Assembly (NCBI RefSeq): GCF_030315915.2
Contig: NZ_CP135990.1
Coordinates: 2,852,001-2,916,000 of the forward strand
From: Providencia zhijiangensis
Lineage (GTDB): Bacteria > Pseudomonadota > Gammaproteobacteria > Enterobacterales > Enterobacteriaceae
DNA: 64,000 nt
Direction of reading: 5' to 3'
Position numbers and translations under genes: made by a program. Of the stretch, positions 35,426-45,573 are shown piece after piece (the stretch's first letter is position 1; each line of letters begins with the position of its first letter). The notes beneath the pieces were generated by a model. The model worked only from the letters and a program-made list of their open reading frames with translations. It did no database searches and was not told where the DNA came from.

Positions 35426-35491
35426 ATTCCTAATGTGTTTAACCTCGTTCAGGTATGGTCATAAGAGAAATCATTTCCGGAGGTTATTTTA

Positions 35492-36283
35492 ATGAAACCC
35501 ATTTCTCTCGCCGATTTGTGTCAATATAAAAAAGAGAAACACAAATTCGCTACCATTACAGCCTACGATGCCAGTTTTGCTCAACTGTTTGCTGAGCAAG
35601 GTATCCAAGTGATGCTGGTTGGTGACTCTTTAGGTATGACTATCCAAGGCGAAACCAGCACCCTACCAGTGACCATCGAGCAAATCGCCTATCACACTCG
35701 CTGCGTACGTAAAGGCGCCCCTAACACATTCATCATCGCCGACATGCCTTTTATGAGTTATGCCACACCGGAGCAAGCCTGTGCCAATGCCGCTATTTTG
35801 ATGCAAGCTGGCGCGAATATGGTGAAAATCGAAGGTGGCAGCTGGCTATGTGAAACCGTCAAAATGCTGTGTGAACGCTCCGTACCGGTCTGCGGCCATT
35901 TAGGCTTAACCCCACAAGCGGTGAATGTCCTTGGGGGCTATAAAGTCCAAGGTCGTGATGAAGTTACCGCCAATCAGCTTATCAAAGATGCGATTGCCCT
36001 CGAGAATGCAGGTATTCAGCTGCTGGTTCTTGAGTGTGTACCAACATCCCTTGCGAACCAAGTGACTGAAGAATTACTGTTGCCAGTCATTGGTATTGGT
36101 GCGGGTAATGGCACTGACGGGCAAATTCTGGTGATGCACGATGCGTTAGGGATCACCGCCAAACCACCGAAGTTTGCCAAAAACTTTCTGGCTGAAGCGG
36201 GCAATATTCACGATGCAATTCGCCTCTATATTCAAGAAGTTGAGCAAGAAATTTACCCGAGTGACGCTCACTCATTTTCGTAA
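35492..36283 (+). CDS. panB: 3-methyl-2-oxobutanoate hydroxymethyltransferase
   Basis: First step of pantothenate synthesis: 2-oxoisovalerate plus methylene-THF to ketopantoate. 263 residues, E. coli length 264. Signatures: [20 protein letters not shown] with the Mg-binding Asp, VKIEGG with catalytic-site residues, GHLGLTPQ, and [22 protein letters not shown] ribosome site about 9 bases before ATG. Followed after 34 bp by panC, so an operon is likely. Confidence 0.99.
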   Translation: MKPISLADLCQYKKEKHKFATITAYDASFAQLFAEQGIQVMLVGDSLGMTIQGETSTLPVTIEQIAYHTRCVRKGAPNTFIIADMPFMSYATPEQACANAAILMQAGANMVKIEGGSWLCETVKMLCERSVPVCGHLGLTPQAVNVLGGYKVQGRDEVTANQLIKDAIALENAGIQLLVLECVPTSLANQVTEELLLPVIGIGAGNGTDGQILVMHDALGITAKPPKFAKNFLAEAGNIHDAIRLYIQEVEQEIYPSDAHSFS

Positions 36284-36317
36284 TTCTATATAAAATATAA
36301 CGATAAGGATGGGAAGT

Positions 36318-37181
36318 ATGCGGATCGTTGAAACATCGCCAATCTTGCGCCGTGAAATTCGTCGCTGGAAACAAGAAGGCAAACGTATTGCGTTTGTCCC
36401 AACGATGGGCAATTTACATGATGGGCACCTGACACTGATTGACCAAGCTAAACAGCAAGCCGACATTGTTATTGCCAGCATTTTTGTCAATCCAATGCAG
36501 TTTGACCGTCAATCCGATTTAGCCAATTACCCTCGTACCTTGCAGGAAGATTGCGAAAAACTGAAACGTAAAAGTGTTGATTTAGTTTTCGCACCGTCTG
36601 CCGCCGAGTTTTATCCTGAAGGTATGGACAACCAAAGTTACGTTGAAGTACCTGAAATTTCCACCATGCTAGAAGGCGCTAGCCGTCCAGGGCATTTCCG
36701 TGGCGTTGCAACAGTGCTGACCAAGCTATTTAATCTCGTGCAGCCTGATATTGCATTATTTGGTGAAAAAGATTATCAGCAGCTTCAGTTAGTACGTAAA
36801 TTGGTAACTGACCTTTCTTTCGATATTCAGGTTGTCGGTGTCCCTATCGTTCGCGCTAAGAATGGCCTGGCTCTGAGTTCACGCAATAATAATTTGTCTG
36901 CCGATGAGCTAAAAATCGCCCCTCAGCTGTTTGCGATTATGCAAAAAGCAGGTGAGAAGCTCACGAACTCTCCCGCGGCAGCAACCAGTTTAATTGGTGA
37001 AATGGAAGAGTCTTTGCGCCAAGCAGGATTTACCCCTGACGAGCTCTTTATTCGCGATGCCGATAACCTCGGCGAACTGACGGTTTCCAGCCGCCGCGCT
37101 GTGATTTTAATGGCCGCATGGTTAGGTCAAACCCGTTTAATCGACAATCTGCAAGTCGAGTTACCGCTCGATATCGCTTAA
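36318..37181 (+). CDS. panC: Pantothenate synthetase
   Basis: ATP-dependent condensation of pantoate with beta-alanine. Start taken at 36318 ([18 protein letters not shown]), which has AAGGA 9 bases before it; the in-frame ATG at 36309 would sit on the ribosome site. 287 residues. HIGH-like motif [30 protein letters not shown], and the KMSKS-like LSSRNN. The gene that supplies beta-alanine, panD, lies about 880 bp downstream beyond a repeat array. Confidence 0.98.
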   Translation: MRIVETSPILRREIRRWKQEGKRIAFVPTMGNLHDGHLTLIDQAKQQADIVIASIFVNPMQFDRQSDLANYPRTLQEDCEKLKRKSVDLVFAPSAAEFYPEGMDNQSYVEVPEISTMLEGASRPGHFRGVATVLTKLFNLVQPDIALFGEKDYQQLQLVRKLVTDLSFDIQVVGVPIVRAKNGLALSSRNNNLSADELKIAPQLFAIMQKAGEKLTNSPAAATSLIGEMEESLRQAGFTPDELFIRDADNLGELTVSSRRAVILMAAWLGQTRLIDNLQVELPLDIA

Positions 37182-37230
37182 AAACAAAATACTTTAGATT
37201 CAAGTCACCTAATATTTATTCAAACTCATT

Positions 37231-37323
37231 GCTGTCACAGTTAGGCGGCAAGTAAACGCAACCCTAGGAGCATACATAAGTATGTGACTAGGGCAAGAGC
37301 GCGCAGCCAACAACGCTGTGGCA
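37231..37323 (+). repeat. ERIC core, first (diverged) copy upstream of the panD array
   Basis: TGTCACAG...CTGTGGC ends with the full ERIC core. It differs at several bases from the five array units (for example TTAGGCGG for CTAGGCGG, CGCAACC for CGCGACC, GCGCGCAGCC for GCACGCAGCC). It is followed by CAATGAGGAAGAATAAATG, nearly the same as the panD ribosome site and start region. Confidence 0.9.
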
Positions 37324-37339
37324 TACAATGAGGAAGAAT

Positions 37340-37381
37340 AAATGTGACTAGGTAAGAGCACATAGCTAACAACGCTGTGGC
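37340..37381 (+). repeat. Partial ERIC copy
   Basis: Carries only the right part of the element, ATGTGACTAGGTAAGAGCAC through AACGCTGTGGC, joined directly to a copy of the panD start region. It marks a recombination joint between the first ERIC and the tandem units. Confidence 0.8.
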
Positions 37382-38046
37382 TTGAATACGGAAGAATAAC
37401 CTGAGATTTATTCAAACCCATTCATGTCACAGCTAGGCGGCAAGTAAACGCGACCCTAGGAGCATACATAAGTATGTGACTAGGGCAAGAGCACGCAGCC
37501 AACAACGCTGTGGCTTGAATACGGAAGAATAACCTGAGATTTATTCAAACCCATTCATGTCACAGCTAGGCGGCAAGTAAACGCGACCCTAGGAGCATAC
37601 ATAAGTATGTGACTAGGGCAAGAGCACGCAGCCAACAACGCTGTGGCTTGAATACGGAAGAATAACCTGAGATTTATTCAAACCCATTCATGTCACAGCT
37701 AGGCGGCAAGTAAACGCGACCCTAGGAGCATACATAAGTATGTGACTAGGGCAAGAGCACGCAGCCAACAACGCTGTGGCTTGAATACGGAAGAATAACC
37801 TGAGATTTATTCAAACCCATTCATGTCACAGCTAGGCGGCAAGTAAACGCGACCCTAGGAGCATACATAAGTATGTGACTAGGGCAAGAGCACGCAGCCA
37901 ACAACGCTGTGGCTTGAATACGGAAGAATAACCTGAGATTTATTCAAACCCATTCATGTCACAGCTAGGCGGCAAGTAAACGCGACCCTAGGAGCATACA
38001 TAAGTATGTGACTAGGGCAAGAGCACGCAGCCAACAACGCTGTGGC
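37382..38046 (+). repeat. Tandem array of five 133-bp ERIC-containing units
   Basis: Units begin at 37382, 37515, 37648, 37781 and 37914, each 133 bp, and look identical by eye. Each is TTGAATACGGAAGAATAACC plus about 30 bp of linker and then an ERIC core (TGTCACAGCTAGGCGGCAAG ... GCTGTGGC). The array ends 18 bp before the panD ATG. Each core can fold into a long hairpin around CCCTAGGAGCATAC and GTATGTGACTAGGG, so a panC-panD transcript would carry a row of hairpins. Copy number is probably variable between isolates. Confidence 0.95.
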
Positions 38047-38064
38047 TTGAATGAGGAAGAATAA

Positions 38065-38445
38065 ATGCAAAGAAAAATGCTACTAGGCAAACTCCACCGC
38101 GCTACGGTCACTCAAGCTGATCTTCACTATGAAGGCTCTTGCGCCATCGATCAGGATTTCTTGGATGCTGTCGGCATTTTAGAATACGAAGCTATCGATA
38201 TTTATAATGTGGATAATGGCGAACGTTTTTCAACCTATGCGATTGCAGGGGAACGCGGTTCTAAAATTATCTCTGTGAATGGTGCTGCGGCACGTCGCGC
38301 TGCGGTTGGCGATAAGCTGATTATTTGCACTTACGGTATGTTACCTGATGAAGAGGCCCGCCAGCATCAACCCAAAGTGGCTTACTTTGATGCGAACAAC
38401 ACAATGAGCCGCATTGCTAAAGCCGTGCCTGTTCAAGTGGCTTAA
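38065..38445 (+). CDS. panD: Aspartate 1-decarboxylase precursor
   Basis: Pyruvoyl enzyme that makes beta-alanine from aspartate for pantothenate. 126 residues, E. coli length. Self-cleavage site Gly24-Ser25 in YEGSCAID, where Ser25 becomes the pyruvoyl group of the alpha chain. GAGGA ribosome site 8 bases before ATG, located right behind the last ERIC unit. Separated from panC by the ERIC array; whether it is transcribed from panB or from a promoter between the repeats is not clear. Confidence 0.98.
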   Translation: MQRKMLLGKLHRATVTQADLHYEGSCAIDQDFLDAVGILEYEAIDIYNVDNGERFSTYAIAGERGSKIISVNGAAARRAAVGDKLIICTYGMLPDEEARQHQPKVAYFDANNTMSRIAKAVPVQVA

Positions 38446-38456
38446 TTTAATATAGA

Positions 38457-38480
38457 AATGCCCCTCTTAGGGGCATTTAA
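38457..38480 (+). terminator. Terminator after panD
   Basis: AAATGCCCCT / AGGGGCATTT with a 3-base loop 12 bases after the panD stop. The T run is short, so strength is uncertain. Confidence 0.7.
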
Positions 38481-38574
38481 AGTGACACATAAAGAGGGAT
38501 AAACGCGTGATTTTCCTTCTTTATATATTAGGCGAAAAGTCCTATTTCACCCTCAACTCAACCTATTTGCTAGG

Positions 38575-39345
38575 TTAACTTCTTAATCCGCGACCTTGTT
38601 CAATTAAATACCATGTCAAAGCATAGAAGATAATTAAAAACACCATTAATACGCTCAAAGTCACGACGATAGACACATCTGCAATGCCTAAAAAGCCATA
38701 TCTAAAGCCACTGATCATATACACAATCGGGTTGAGCTTAGAAACTGCCTGCCAGAATGGCGGCAGTAAAGATAGCGAATAGAACACCCCACCCAGATAG
38801 GTCAGTGGCGTTAAAACGAAGGTTGGAACAATGCTGATGTCATCGAAGGTTTTGGCAAAAATCGCATTTAACAGACCCGCAAGGGAGAACACAATCGCCG
38901 TTAATAACAGCGTGATCACCACCATTGACCATGAATGAACCTGCAATGGGATAAAAAACAGAGATACAATAGTCACCAAGAATCCGACTAAAATCCCACG
39001 TGCAACCCCACCGCCAACAAAACCGGCAATAATCACGTGAGTCGGTACGGGAGCAACTAATAGCTCTTCAATATTTTTCTGGAATTTAGACCCAAAGAAT
39101 GACGAACAGACGTTGGAGTATGAGTTAGTGATCACCGCCATCATGATAAGGCCAGGGACGATAAACTGCATGTAGTCTACACCGCCCATATCGCCAATCC
39201 GTGAACCAATTAAGTTTCCGAAAATCACAAAATAGAGCGACATAGTGATTACAGGTGGCAGCAATGTTTGCACCCAGATACGGCCAAAGCGAGTGACCTC
39301 TTTGATCCAAATCGTTTTTAGGGCAACCCAATATAGCGAGATCAT
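38575..39345 (-). CDS. yadH: ABC-2 type transporter permease YadH
   Basis: Six-helix inner-membrane permease of the ABC-2 family, partner of the ATPase encoded just upstream. 256 residues. Hydrophobic segments cover most of the protein; the N-terminal part carries VTRFGRIWVQTLLPPVITMSLY and the middle GLLNAIFAKTFDDISIVPTF, typical of YadH/NodJ-like permeases. Overlaps yadG by 4 bp, indicating translational coupling. Substrate unknown. Confidence 0.95.
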   Translation of the reverse strand: MISLYWVALKTIWIKEVTRFGRIWVQTLLPPVITMSLYFVIFGNLIGSRIGDMGGVDYMQFIVPGLIMMAVITNSYSNVCSSFFGSKFQKNIEELLVAPVPTHVIIAGFVGGGVARGILVGFLVTIVSLFFIPLQVHSWSMVVITLLLTAIVFSLAGLLNAIFAKTFDDISIVPTFVLTPLTYLGGVFYSLSLLPPFWQAVSKLNPIVYMISGFRYGFLGIADVSIVVTLSVLMVFLIIFYALTWYLIEQGRGLRS

Positions 39346-40283
39346 TGCGCACCTTCCTGCTCTGAAACTTGGTTATCTTTTTTCACTAAGCTGACAAACA
39401 GCTCTTCAAGGCGGTTAGCCTTATTGCGCATACTCAAAATTTGAATTCCTTGGTCACTTAACTGACTGAATACGCCATTGAGCCCTTGCTCACGCTTCAC
39501 ATCCACTTCGAGAGTTGACGTATCCACTAAGCGAGATTCATACCCCGTTAGACTTGGAATTGGGCTTTTTGGCATTAAATCGAAAATAAAGGTTTCTGAC
39601 TCTAGCTGGCTTAAAAGCTGCTTCATGCTGGTATTTTCCACCAGCTCACCATGCTGAATGATCCCGATATTACGGCACAGCATTTCCGCTTCTTCCAGAT
39701 AGTGAGTGGTCAAAATAATGGTAGTGCCCTGTGCATTCAGCTTTTTCAGGAACGTCCACATAGAACGACGCAGTTCAATATCAACACCGGCAGTCGGCTC
39801 ATCGAGGATCAACAGTTTTGGCTGATGCATCAAGGCACGAGCTATCATCAGGCGGCGTTTCATCCCACCGGATAAATTACGCGCACGCTCATTACGTTTC
39901 TCCCACAAATCTAATTGAGTAAGATATTGCTCTGCACGTTGGTTTGCCACATGACGAGGAACACCATAATAACCCGCTTGGTTTAAAACAATCTGTAAGA
40001 CCGTTTCAAACGGGTTAAAGTTGAACTCTTGAGGCACTAACCCAAGTTGCTGTTTAGCCAGGACAACTTGCTTATCTAAGTCATAGCCAAACACTTTTAC
40101 CGAGCCACTGGTTTTGTTGACCAATGAGCTAATAATGCCTATCGTTGTTGATTTTCCTGCACCATTCGGTCCAAGTAAGGCATAGAAATCACCATCTTCC
40201 ACGCTTAAATCAATGCCACGCAAGGCTTTCACGCCACCTGCATAGGTTTTGGTCAGCTGCGATAGTTCGAGTGCGTAAGTCAT
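39342..40283 (-). CDS. yadG: ABC transporter ATP-binding protein YadG
   Basis: ATPase subunit of the YadGH exporter-type system. 313 residues. Walker A GPNGAGKST, Q-loop at LVPQEFNFNPFETV, signature motif NLSGGMKRRLMIARAL, Walker B LLILDEPTAGVD, and H-loop LTTHYLEEAE, followed by a C-terminal extension common in ABC-2 ATPases. Divergent from can, as in E. coli. Physiological substrate not established. Confidence 0.96.
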   Translation of the reverse strand: MTYALELSQLTKTYAGGVKALRGIDLSVEDGDFYALLGPNGAGKSTTIGIISSLVNKTSGSVKVFGYDLDKQVVLAKQQLGLVPQEFNFNPFETVLQIVLNQAGYYGVPRHVANQRAEQYLTQLDLWEKRNERARNLSGGMKRRLMIARALMHQPKLLILDEPTAGVDIELRRSMWTFLKKLNAQGTTIILTTHYLEEAEMLCRNIGIIQHGELVENTSMKQLLSQLESETFIFDLMPKSPIPSLTGYESRLVDTSTLEVDVKREQGLNGVFSQLSDQGIQILSMRNKANRLEELFVSLVKKDNQVSEQEGAQ

Positions 40284-40537
40284 ATATTAAAAATACCTTT
40301 ATTCTTGGGGCTGTTTGGAGGCAATATAGATTAATGATGCCACTTTTTCCTGTCGGATGTTATGCAGAAAAGTGATAATAATTTAACAATATATTATTCA
40401 ACATCCCCCTTAATGAGGGTTGTCATGTATAAATGAGTGGTTCATCATAGATGTGAAATTAGTATAACTAATTATTATTTAATCAATAAATGCTGTATAA
40501 GATTTTATCGCAAAGTCACACAACTAGGCTATAAGTC

Positions 40538-41191
40538 ATGATGAGAAAAATTGAAGAGCTGTTTGCTAATAATGAAGCATGGTCAGCGTCTGTAAAAGAA
40601 AAAGATCCTGAATTCTTTAAAGAATTATCAAAAGCTCAAAAACCAAGATTTCTATGGATCGGCTGTTCAGACAGTCGAGTGCCTGCCGAAAAGCTGATCA
40701 ACGCAGCCCCTGGGGATCTCTTCGTTCACCGTAATGTGGCGAACTTAGTTATTCATACGGACTTAAACTGTTTATCAGTTATTCAGTATGCGGTTGATGT
40801 TCTGGAAGTCGAACACATTATTATCTGTGGTCACTATGGATGTGGTGGTATTGAAGCAGCGGTGGATAACACCGAATTGGGCCTGATCAATAACTGGTTA
40901 TTACACATTCGAGATATCTGGTATCGCCATAGCTCTATGTTAGGTGAACTAAAACCGTGCGAACGCTTAGATCGTCTTTGCGAATTAAACGTGGTTGAGC
41001 AAGTGTATAACTTAGGTCACTCCACTATCATGCAATCCGCATGGAAACGTGGTCAGAAAATCATGATCCACGGCTGGGTTTACGGTATCAATAATGGTCG
41101 CTTACACGACTTACACATTACCTCAGATAGCCGCGAGAAGTTAGAGTTAGGTTATCGTGAGGCTATTTCTAAGCTCACACAGAAAAAATAA
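40538..41191 (+). CDS. can: Beta-class carbonic anhydrase
   Basis: Interconverts CO2 and bicarbonate for carboxylation reactions. 217 residues (E. coli Can 220). Zinc-binding and catalytic motifs are present: CSDSRVPAE (Cys and the Asp/Arg dyad) and [10 protein letters not shown] (His and Cys). Convergent with hpt, sharing a bidirectional terminator. Confidence 0.98.
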   Translation: MMRKIEELFANNEAWSASVKEKDPEFFKELSKAQKPRFLWIGCSDSRVPAEKLINAAPGDLFVHRNVANLVIHTDLNCLSVIQYAVDVLEVEHIIICGHYGCGGIEAAVDNTELGLINNWLLHIRDIWYRHSSMLGELKPCERLDRLCELNVVEQVYNLGHSTIMQSAWKRGQKIMIHGWVYGINNGRLHDLHITSDSREKLELGYREAISKLTQKK

Positions 41192-41229
41192 TTTTTCGAA
41201 AACGAGATAGTATTCGAAAATAAGATAGC

Positions 41230-41256
41230 AAAAGAGCAGCCTAGGCTGCTCTTTTT
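41230..41256. terminator. Bidirectional terminator between can and hpt
   Basis: AAAAGAGCAGC, CTAG, GCTGCTCTTTTT: symmetric hairpin with A and T flanks, placed between two convergent genes. Confidence 0.93.
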
Positions 41257-41282
41257 ATTGCTAAGAATACAGTTTAAAAAAC

Positions 41283-41822
41283 TTACTCTTCCAGCAGGGT
41301 GACATGCCCAATGTACGGCAGGTGGCGATACTGCTGCGCGTAGTCGATACCATAACCGACAACGAATTTATCTTCGATTGAATAACCAATCCACTCAACC
41401 GGTACATCCACTTCACGACGAGATGGCTTATCCAACAGAGTACAAATTGCTACAGATGCAGGCTCACGCAGGCCAAAAATCTCACGGACTTTATTTAACG
41501 TGTTGCCTGAGTCAATGATATCTTCCACGATCAGCACATGCTTACCGCGAATATCTTCATCTAAGTCTTTCACGATTTTCACATCACGGCTTGATGTCAT
41601 TGCATTGCCGTAGCTTGATACGGTCATGAAATCAACTTCATGAGGTACGGTGATTTTACGGCACAGATCCGCCATAAAAATGAAGGAGCCTTTTAACAGA
41701 CCAACCAGCACTAAATCACCTTGTTTGTCTTGGTAATGAGCACTAATGCTGTCTGCTAATTCACTGATTCTTTGAGCAATCTCTTCTTCAGAGATCATTA
41801 CATCCAGAGTATGTTTCATCAT
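41283..41822 (-). CDS. hpt: Hypoxanthine phosphoribosyltransferase
   Basis: Purine salvage: converts hypoxanthine (and guanine weakly) with PRPP to the nucleotide. 179 residues. PRPP-binding signature [15 protein letters not shown] and the N-terminal [12 protein letters not shown]. The neighbourhood can-hpt-cueO resembles E. coli, where gcd lies between hpt and cueO; gcd is missing here. Confidence 0.98.
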   Translation of the reverse strand: MMKHTLDVMISEEEIAQRISELADSISAHYQDKQGDLVLVGLLKGSFIFMADLCRKITVPHEVDFMTVSSYGNAMTSSRDVKIVKDLDEDIRGKHVLIVEDIIDSGNTLNKVREIFGLREPASVAICTLLDKPSRREVDVPVEWIGYSIEDKFVVGYGIDYAQQYRHLPYIGHVTLLEE

Positions 41823-41934
41823 CTATTACGCATGTATGGGAAAGGAAAGCGCGTAATTTTAACATAAGCCACACAAAGACGCGACGACAAAACAAATGGC
41901 AGTGACCACATCGCCACTGCCAGTTTCGATGACC

Positions 41935-43599
41935 CTAGCCTACGGTAAAGCCCATCATCATGCCAGTATCTTCATGCTCCAGTAGGTGACAATGTGCCAT
42001 ATAAGGGTGCTGTGGCGTCGCAGTATGTTTAAATTCCACTAAGACTTCGCTCACTTGGCCTTCCACTTTCACAATATCTTTCCAACCTTGGCGATGCGGT
42101 TCAACTGGGCGACCATTTTCTTTGAGGATCCTAAAACGCGTTCCGTGAACATGGAATGGGTGCAACATCATATCGCCACGCCCTGAAATCACCCAAATCT
42201 CTTGCTGATTTAGCGGCGCATTAAACGCAGGATGGGTCATTGAGAAAACCTGTCCATTGATGGTGTTCGCATTATGAATATCCAGATCACCCGTGCCCAT
42301 ACCGCAATGACCGCCATTACTTTGCGTACCGGCTGCCATATTACCATGACCCATATTGCTGTTATTCATATTGCCATGGTTCATGTTTCCACTCCCCATA
42401 TTGCCACCATTCATATTGGAATGATCCATATTCCCCATCATACCACCATGACCCCCCATGTTCCCCATAGCCTGCGGACCATATTTTTCGCGCAGCATCA
42501 TCATGCCTTGCATATCCAAGCGCATATCCATCATCAAATGGAATTTACGGCGATTTAGCCCCGTCAGTGAAGGAATGGCAGCAATCGTTGCTAATTGCTC
42601 AGGTAATTTTCCAGCTCCCGCACTTAAAGTAGTTTCAATGCGTAAAACAGGCAGTGGCTGATCAAATGGCGCGATGGTCATTCCCATTTGCCCAACAGGT
42701 AAAGTGACAAGGTCGAAGGAACGACCATCTGAGGCATCAATCAATACTTCAAAGCGCTCGCCCATTAAAATTGGCAATTCAGTTAATGCGATAGGTTCAG
42801 CCAGCAATCCACCATCACTGCCCACCACATACATTTTTCGTCCATCACTGGTCGATACGTTCAAACTACGTGCGTTACAACCGTTTAATAACCGCAGGCG
42901 GATCCAACCTTTCGGTGCGACATGTTTAGGATAAACCGCTCCATTCGTCAGCATCATATCCCCAAACCAGCCCACGGCAGCACTCATGACGTCTAATTGA
43001 TAATCAATTTGTCCGTCATCTTTTAAGCGCTTATCTTGCAGAATAACGGGAATATCATCGACGCCCCACTCGCTCGGTAAGCCATGTTTTTGGCTATCTT
43101 CATCTTTAACAAGCACTAATCCCGCTAACCCCATCGCCACTTGGTAACCCGTTTTTCCGTGAGTATGAGGATGGAACCAGCAAGTGGCTTCAGGTTGGTT
43201 GAGGGTGAAATTGACTTTACGGCTAGCTCCGGGAGCGATAATTGCTTGAGGCCCACCATCTTGCTCACCGGAAATTTCCAGACCATGCCAGTGTACGGTT
43301 GTCTCTTCAGGTAATTGGTTGGTGATATTAATGTTTACTGACTGCCCATTTTTCAGGCTAAGTGCGGGTCCCAATAAATCACCATTATATCCCCACGTTG
43401 TGGTTTTCTTGCCCGGCACAAACTGTGAAATACCTTGCTTGATGGCGATTTGAATATTCCCTTGTGCATCCGGTTCTACAAGTGGTGGAATAGCCAATGA
43501 GGGATAATTCCCGGCAGCGACGGCCATGCGGCTCCAAACTGGCAGTGCGCTCGCGGCATAAGCGATAGCACTCAGCTTCAGAAAATCACGACGTAACAT
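41935..43599 (-). CDS. cueO: Multicopper oxidase CueO, periplasmic cuprous oxidase
   Basis: Oxidises Cu(I) and protects the periplasm from copper. 554 residues, longer than E. coli CueO (516). A Tat signal starts [20 protein letters not shown]. Copper ligands are complete: [29 protein letters not shown], and the type 1/trinuclear motif [13 protein letters not shown]. Residues about 360-435 are extremely rich in Met, Asn, Gly and His (runs such as [19 protein letters not shown] and repeated NMxxGNM units), longer than the usual Met-rich insert. Upstream at 43700-43730 is a CueR-type promoter. Confidence 0.97.
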   Translation of the reverse strand: MLRRDFLKLSAIAYAASALPVWSRMAVAAGNYPSLAIPPLVEPDAQGNIQIAIKQGISQFVPGKKTTTWGYNGDLLGPALSLKNGQSVNINITNQLPEETTVHWHGLEISGEQDGGPQAIIAPGASRKVNFTLNQPEATCWFHPHTHGKTGYQVAMGLAGLVLVKDEDSQKHGLPSEWGVDDIPVILQDKRLKDDGQIDYQLDVMSAAVGWFGDMMLTNGAVYPKHVAPKGWIRLRLLNGCNARSLNVSTSDGRKMYVVGSDGGLLAEPIALTELPILMGERFEVLIDASDGRSFDLVTLPVGQMGMTIAPFDQPLPVLRIETTLSAGAGKLPEQLATIAAIPSLTGLNRRKFHLMMDMRLDMQGMMMLREKYGPQAMGNMGGHGGMMGNMDHSNMNGGNMGSGNMNHGNMNNSNMGHGNMAAGTQSNGGHCGMGTGDLDIHNANTINGQVFSMTHPAFNAPLNQQEIWVISGRGDMMLHPFHVHGTRFRILKENGRPVEPHRQGWKDIVKVEGQVSEVLVEFKHTATPQHPYMAHCHLLEHEDTGMMMGFTVG

Positions 43600-43929
43600 A
43601 GATAACCTTCCTTTTATTTATCAAAATCAACAATCAGTGAGCACGGTATGACAAGTCTGAAATTGCCCTTGCCAAGCAAAACGTGGTTTAATGATTGGGA
43701 TGATAAAGCTTCCCCTTACAGGAAGGTCAATAAACCCATGCATCTAATATGGGTTTATTACATAGATTTAAGAAAGTTAGAATTGACTAACGAATCTATA
43801 CACAAAATAATCTAAAGTACTTAGTATCTATAGAGCACATCGTAGCCATAAAGAAATCAGGCAAATTGATGTAATGCGAGTATGTTCTTATGCTAATGTT
43901 ACTTGACATAAAAACCAGATGAATATCGA
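43600..43929. other. Intergenic region between divergent cueO and yacC
   Basis: Contains the CueR-type promoter of cueO (43700-43730). The rest is AT-rich, with no other element I can name. Confidence 0.6.
43700..43730 (-). promoter_or_regulatory. CueR-type copper-responsive promoter of cueO
   Basis: On the minus strand: -35 TTGACC and -10 TATCAT separated by exactly 19 bp, the long spacer typical of MerR-family activation. The spacer and -35 hold the dyad ACCTTCC ... GGGGAAGC, close to known CueR sites. The -10 is about 100 bases before the cueO start. cueR itself is not in the window. Confidence 0.88.
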
Positions 43930-44277
43930 ATGCAAAAATTTATATTGATGTCATGCTTAATGATGCTTTTGGGGCTAACCAATACCGCCAAAGCACTCTC
44001 TACCAATGAAGCTGAAGACCTCGCTGATCTGACCGCTGTATTTATTTATTTAAAATATGATTGCGGCTATTCCCAAATTCCTGACAGAGAAATTGAACGC
44101 GCCATTGTTTACTTTGCGAAAAGTAATAAGTGGGATTTGGGAAACTACAACTCCGATAAAATGAGTAAGCTGAATAAAGAAAGCTACGATGATTTAAAAG
44201 GCATTCCACTGACTCAAGAGTTTAAATGCCAATCTTTGGCGAGAGACTCTTTAGGGCTATTTGCTTACGTAAAATAA
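43930..44277 (+). CDS. yacC: YacC family periplasmic protein (PulS/OutS-like)
   Basis: Small secreted protein of unknown function. 115 residues with a Sec signal peptide (about 1-22, ending TAKA). The mature part closely follows E. coli YacC: LSTNEAEDLADLTAVFIYLK, DCGY with a Cys, YFAKSNKWDLGNY and LARDSLGLFAYVK at the end. The two Cys residues (in DCGY and FKCQSLA) could form a disulfide. PulS/OutS family members include type II secretion pilotins, but no such system is seen here. Divergent from cueO as in E. coli, where speE follows; here synteny ends. Confidence 0.88.
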   Translation: MQKFILMSCLMMLLGLTNTAKALSTNEAEDLADLTAVFIYLKYDCGYSQIPDREIERAIVYFAKSNKWDLGNYNSDKMSKLNKESYDDLKGIPLTQEFKCQSLARDSLGLFAYVK

Positions 44278-44341
44278 GCCTAAAATCCCAGCGGAAACAT
44301 GTCGATGCCCCTTATAATCCACATCGATACATGTTTCCATC

Positions 44342-45382
44342 TTATCCCTCTTTCTTCCCTTTTCGCTCCTGCCAAAACAGAACTACTGATGGAATCGTTT
44401 GGATAATCACCATCCGAATAATATGGTTCGACATGACAAAGCCCGCATCTAAATTCATCGTTATTGCTGCGAAAGTCATCGCTTCCATACTTCCCGGTGC
44501 CCAAGCCAACAATAACACCGCAATATCATACCCCGTGATCCACGCAGCAAACACCGTGATCAAAAAGGTCAAAATAATATTGATGATCACCACTTGGGCT
44601 GAAGAGTAGATATTTTTTATCAGCGCGGATAGCGGGAATACAATGAAATGATTTCCGATATTCATCCCAATTAACACCATGCTCAGCTCAGTCAGCATCA
44701 ATGGGAAATCGAGCTGAACATCAATCCAACCTTGAATTAACGTTGCCGCCCCGAGGGACGTTAACATAAAAGGCGCCGGTACTCGCAGGCGTTGCAAAAA
44801 CATCCCGACCACCACTCCCACCGTCACTATCACCAATAACCAGAACGTGGATTCTAGGGTTAACGCTGGCCATTCAATTAGTGGCTGAGGATCGCCTTCA
44901 CTCCCCACCACCAAACCTGCCAATAAAATAAGGATAATCAAACGTATAGTATGTGAGATGACAATTTTTTGCGGCGGAGTATGGGTGTGATCCGTTAAGG
45001 CAAGGATAGCGGCCATTGCTCCCGGTACCGAGCCCAACATCGCTTCCTGTTTTGTCCACCCGACCTTGCGGTGAAACCAGAAAAAGCTAAATGAAAACTG
45101 CACGGCCAAACAGACCACCAGCATCAATAACAGTAATAATAAGTTATCTGCATCCTTCAGCGACACTTGATTAAACATCAACCCCACAGAGGTTCCGAGC
45201 GTCACTTGAACAAAAGTAATGGTATGTTTAGGGATAGGAAATGAGAAGCCAAAACGATGGAAAATTATAATGGCGATAATAGGGCCAAACATCAACGCTA
45301 AGGGAATGCCGATATAAGTGAGTGCACCGCCAACAATGGCACAAAGAATGATCCCAACACTCATTTTTATCAGCTTTATCAT
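44342..45382 (-). CDS. AbrB family membrane transporter/regulator
   Basis: Integral membrane protein of the AbrB (PF05145) family, two repeated hydrophobic halves. 346 residues with about ten membrane segments. GALTYIGIPLALMFGPIIA in the first repeat and LLAWAPGSMEAMTFAAITMNLDAGFVMSNHIIRM in the second carry the family's G-x-P and PG-x-x-x-M signatures. An earlier PGAMAAILAL occurs at the end of the first half. Family annotations mention ammonia monooxygenase, but no such activity is implied. Lies downstream of a TetR gene on the same strand with about 190 bp between them; co-regulation is possible. Confidence 0.85.
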   Translation of the reverse strand: MIKLIKMSVGIILCAIVGGALTYIGIPLALMFGPIIAIIIFHRFGFSFPIPKHTITFVQVTLGTSVGLMFNQVSLKDADNLLLLLLMLVVCLAVQFSFSFFWFHRKVGWTKQEAMLGSVPGAMAAILALTDHTHTPPQKIVISHTIRLIILILLAGLVVGSEGDPQPLIEWPALTLESTFWLLVIVTVGVVVGMFLQRLRVPAPFMLTSLGAATLIQGWIDVQLDFPLMLTELSMVLIGMNIGNHFIVFPLSALIKNIYSSAQVVIINIILTFLITVFAAWITGYDIAVLLLAWAPGSMEAMTFAAITMNLDAGFVMSNHIIRMVIIQTIPSVVLFWQERKGKKEG

Positions 45383-45573
45383 CGGACAGTAACCATTGAT
45401 ATAATTAATTATGAGATTAAGTTATATCACAATCATTCAAGCTCATGAGGCTAAGAATGCTGAAATGAGTGTCGTGCCTGTTTTTCGTGAAGGTTTGACC
45501 GATAATCCTACGAGGTGCATAAAATCCCCCTATAGACAGGAGGATATTAGGTGAATTTGAGAGGGGTTAATGT

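Noticed and set aside
37200..38060. CRISPR array between panC and panD
   Set aside because: The regular 133-bp repeats have no variable spacers; each unit is the same and contains an ERIC core.
44342..45382. Ammonia monooxygenase
   Set aside because: A misleading historical label; the protein is a membrane protein of the AbrB family with no oxygenase motifs.
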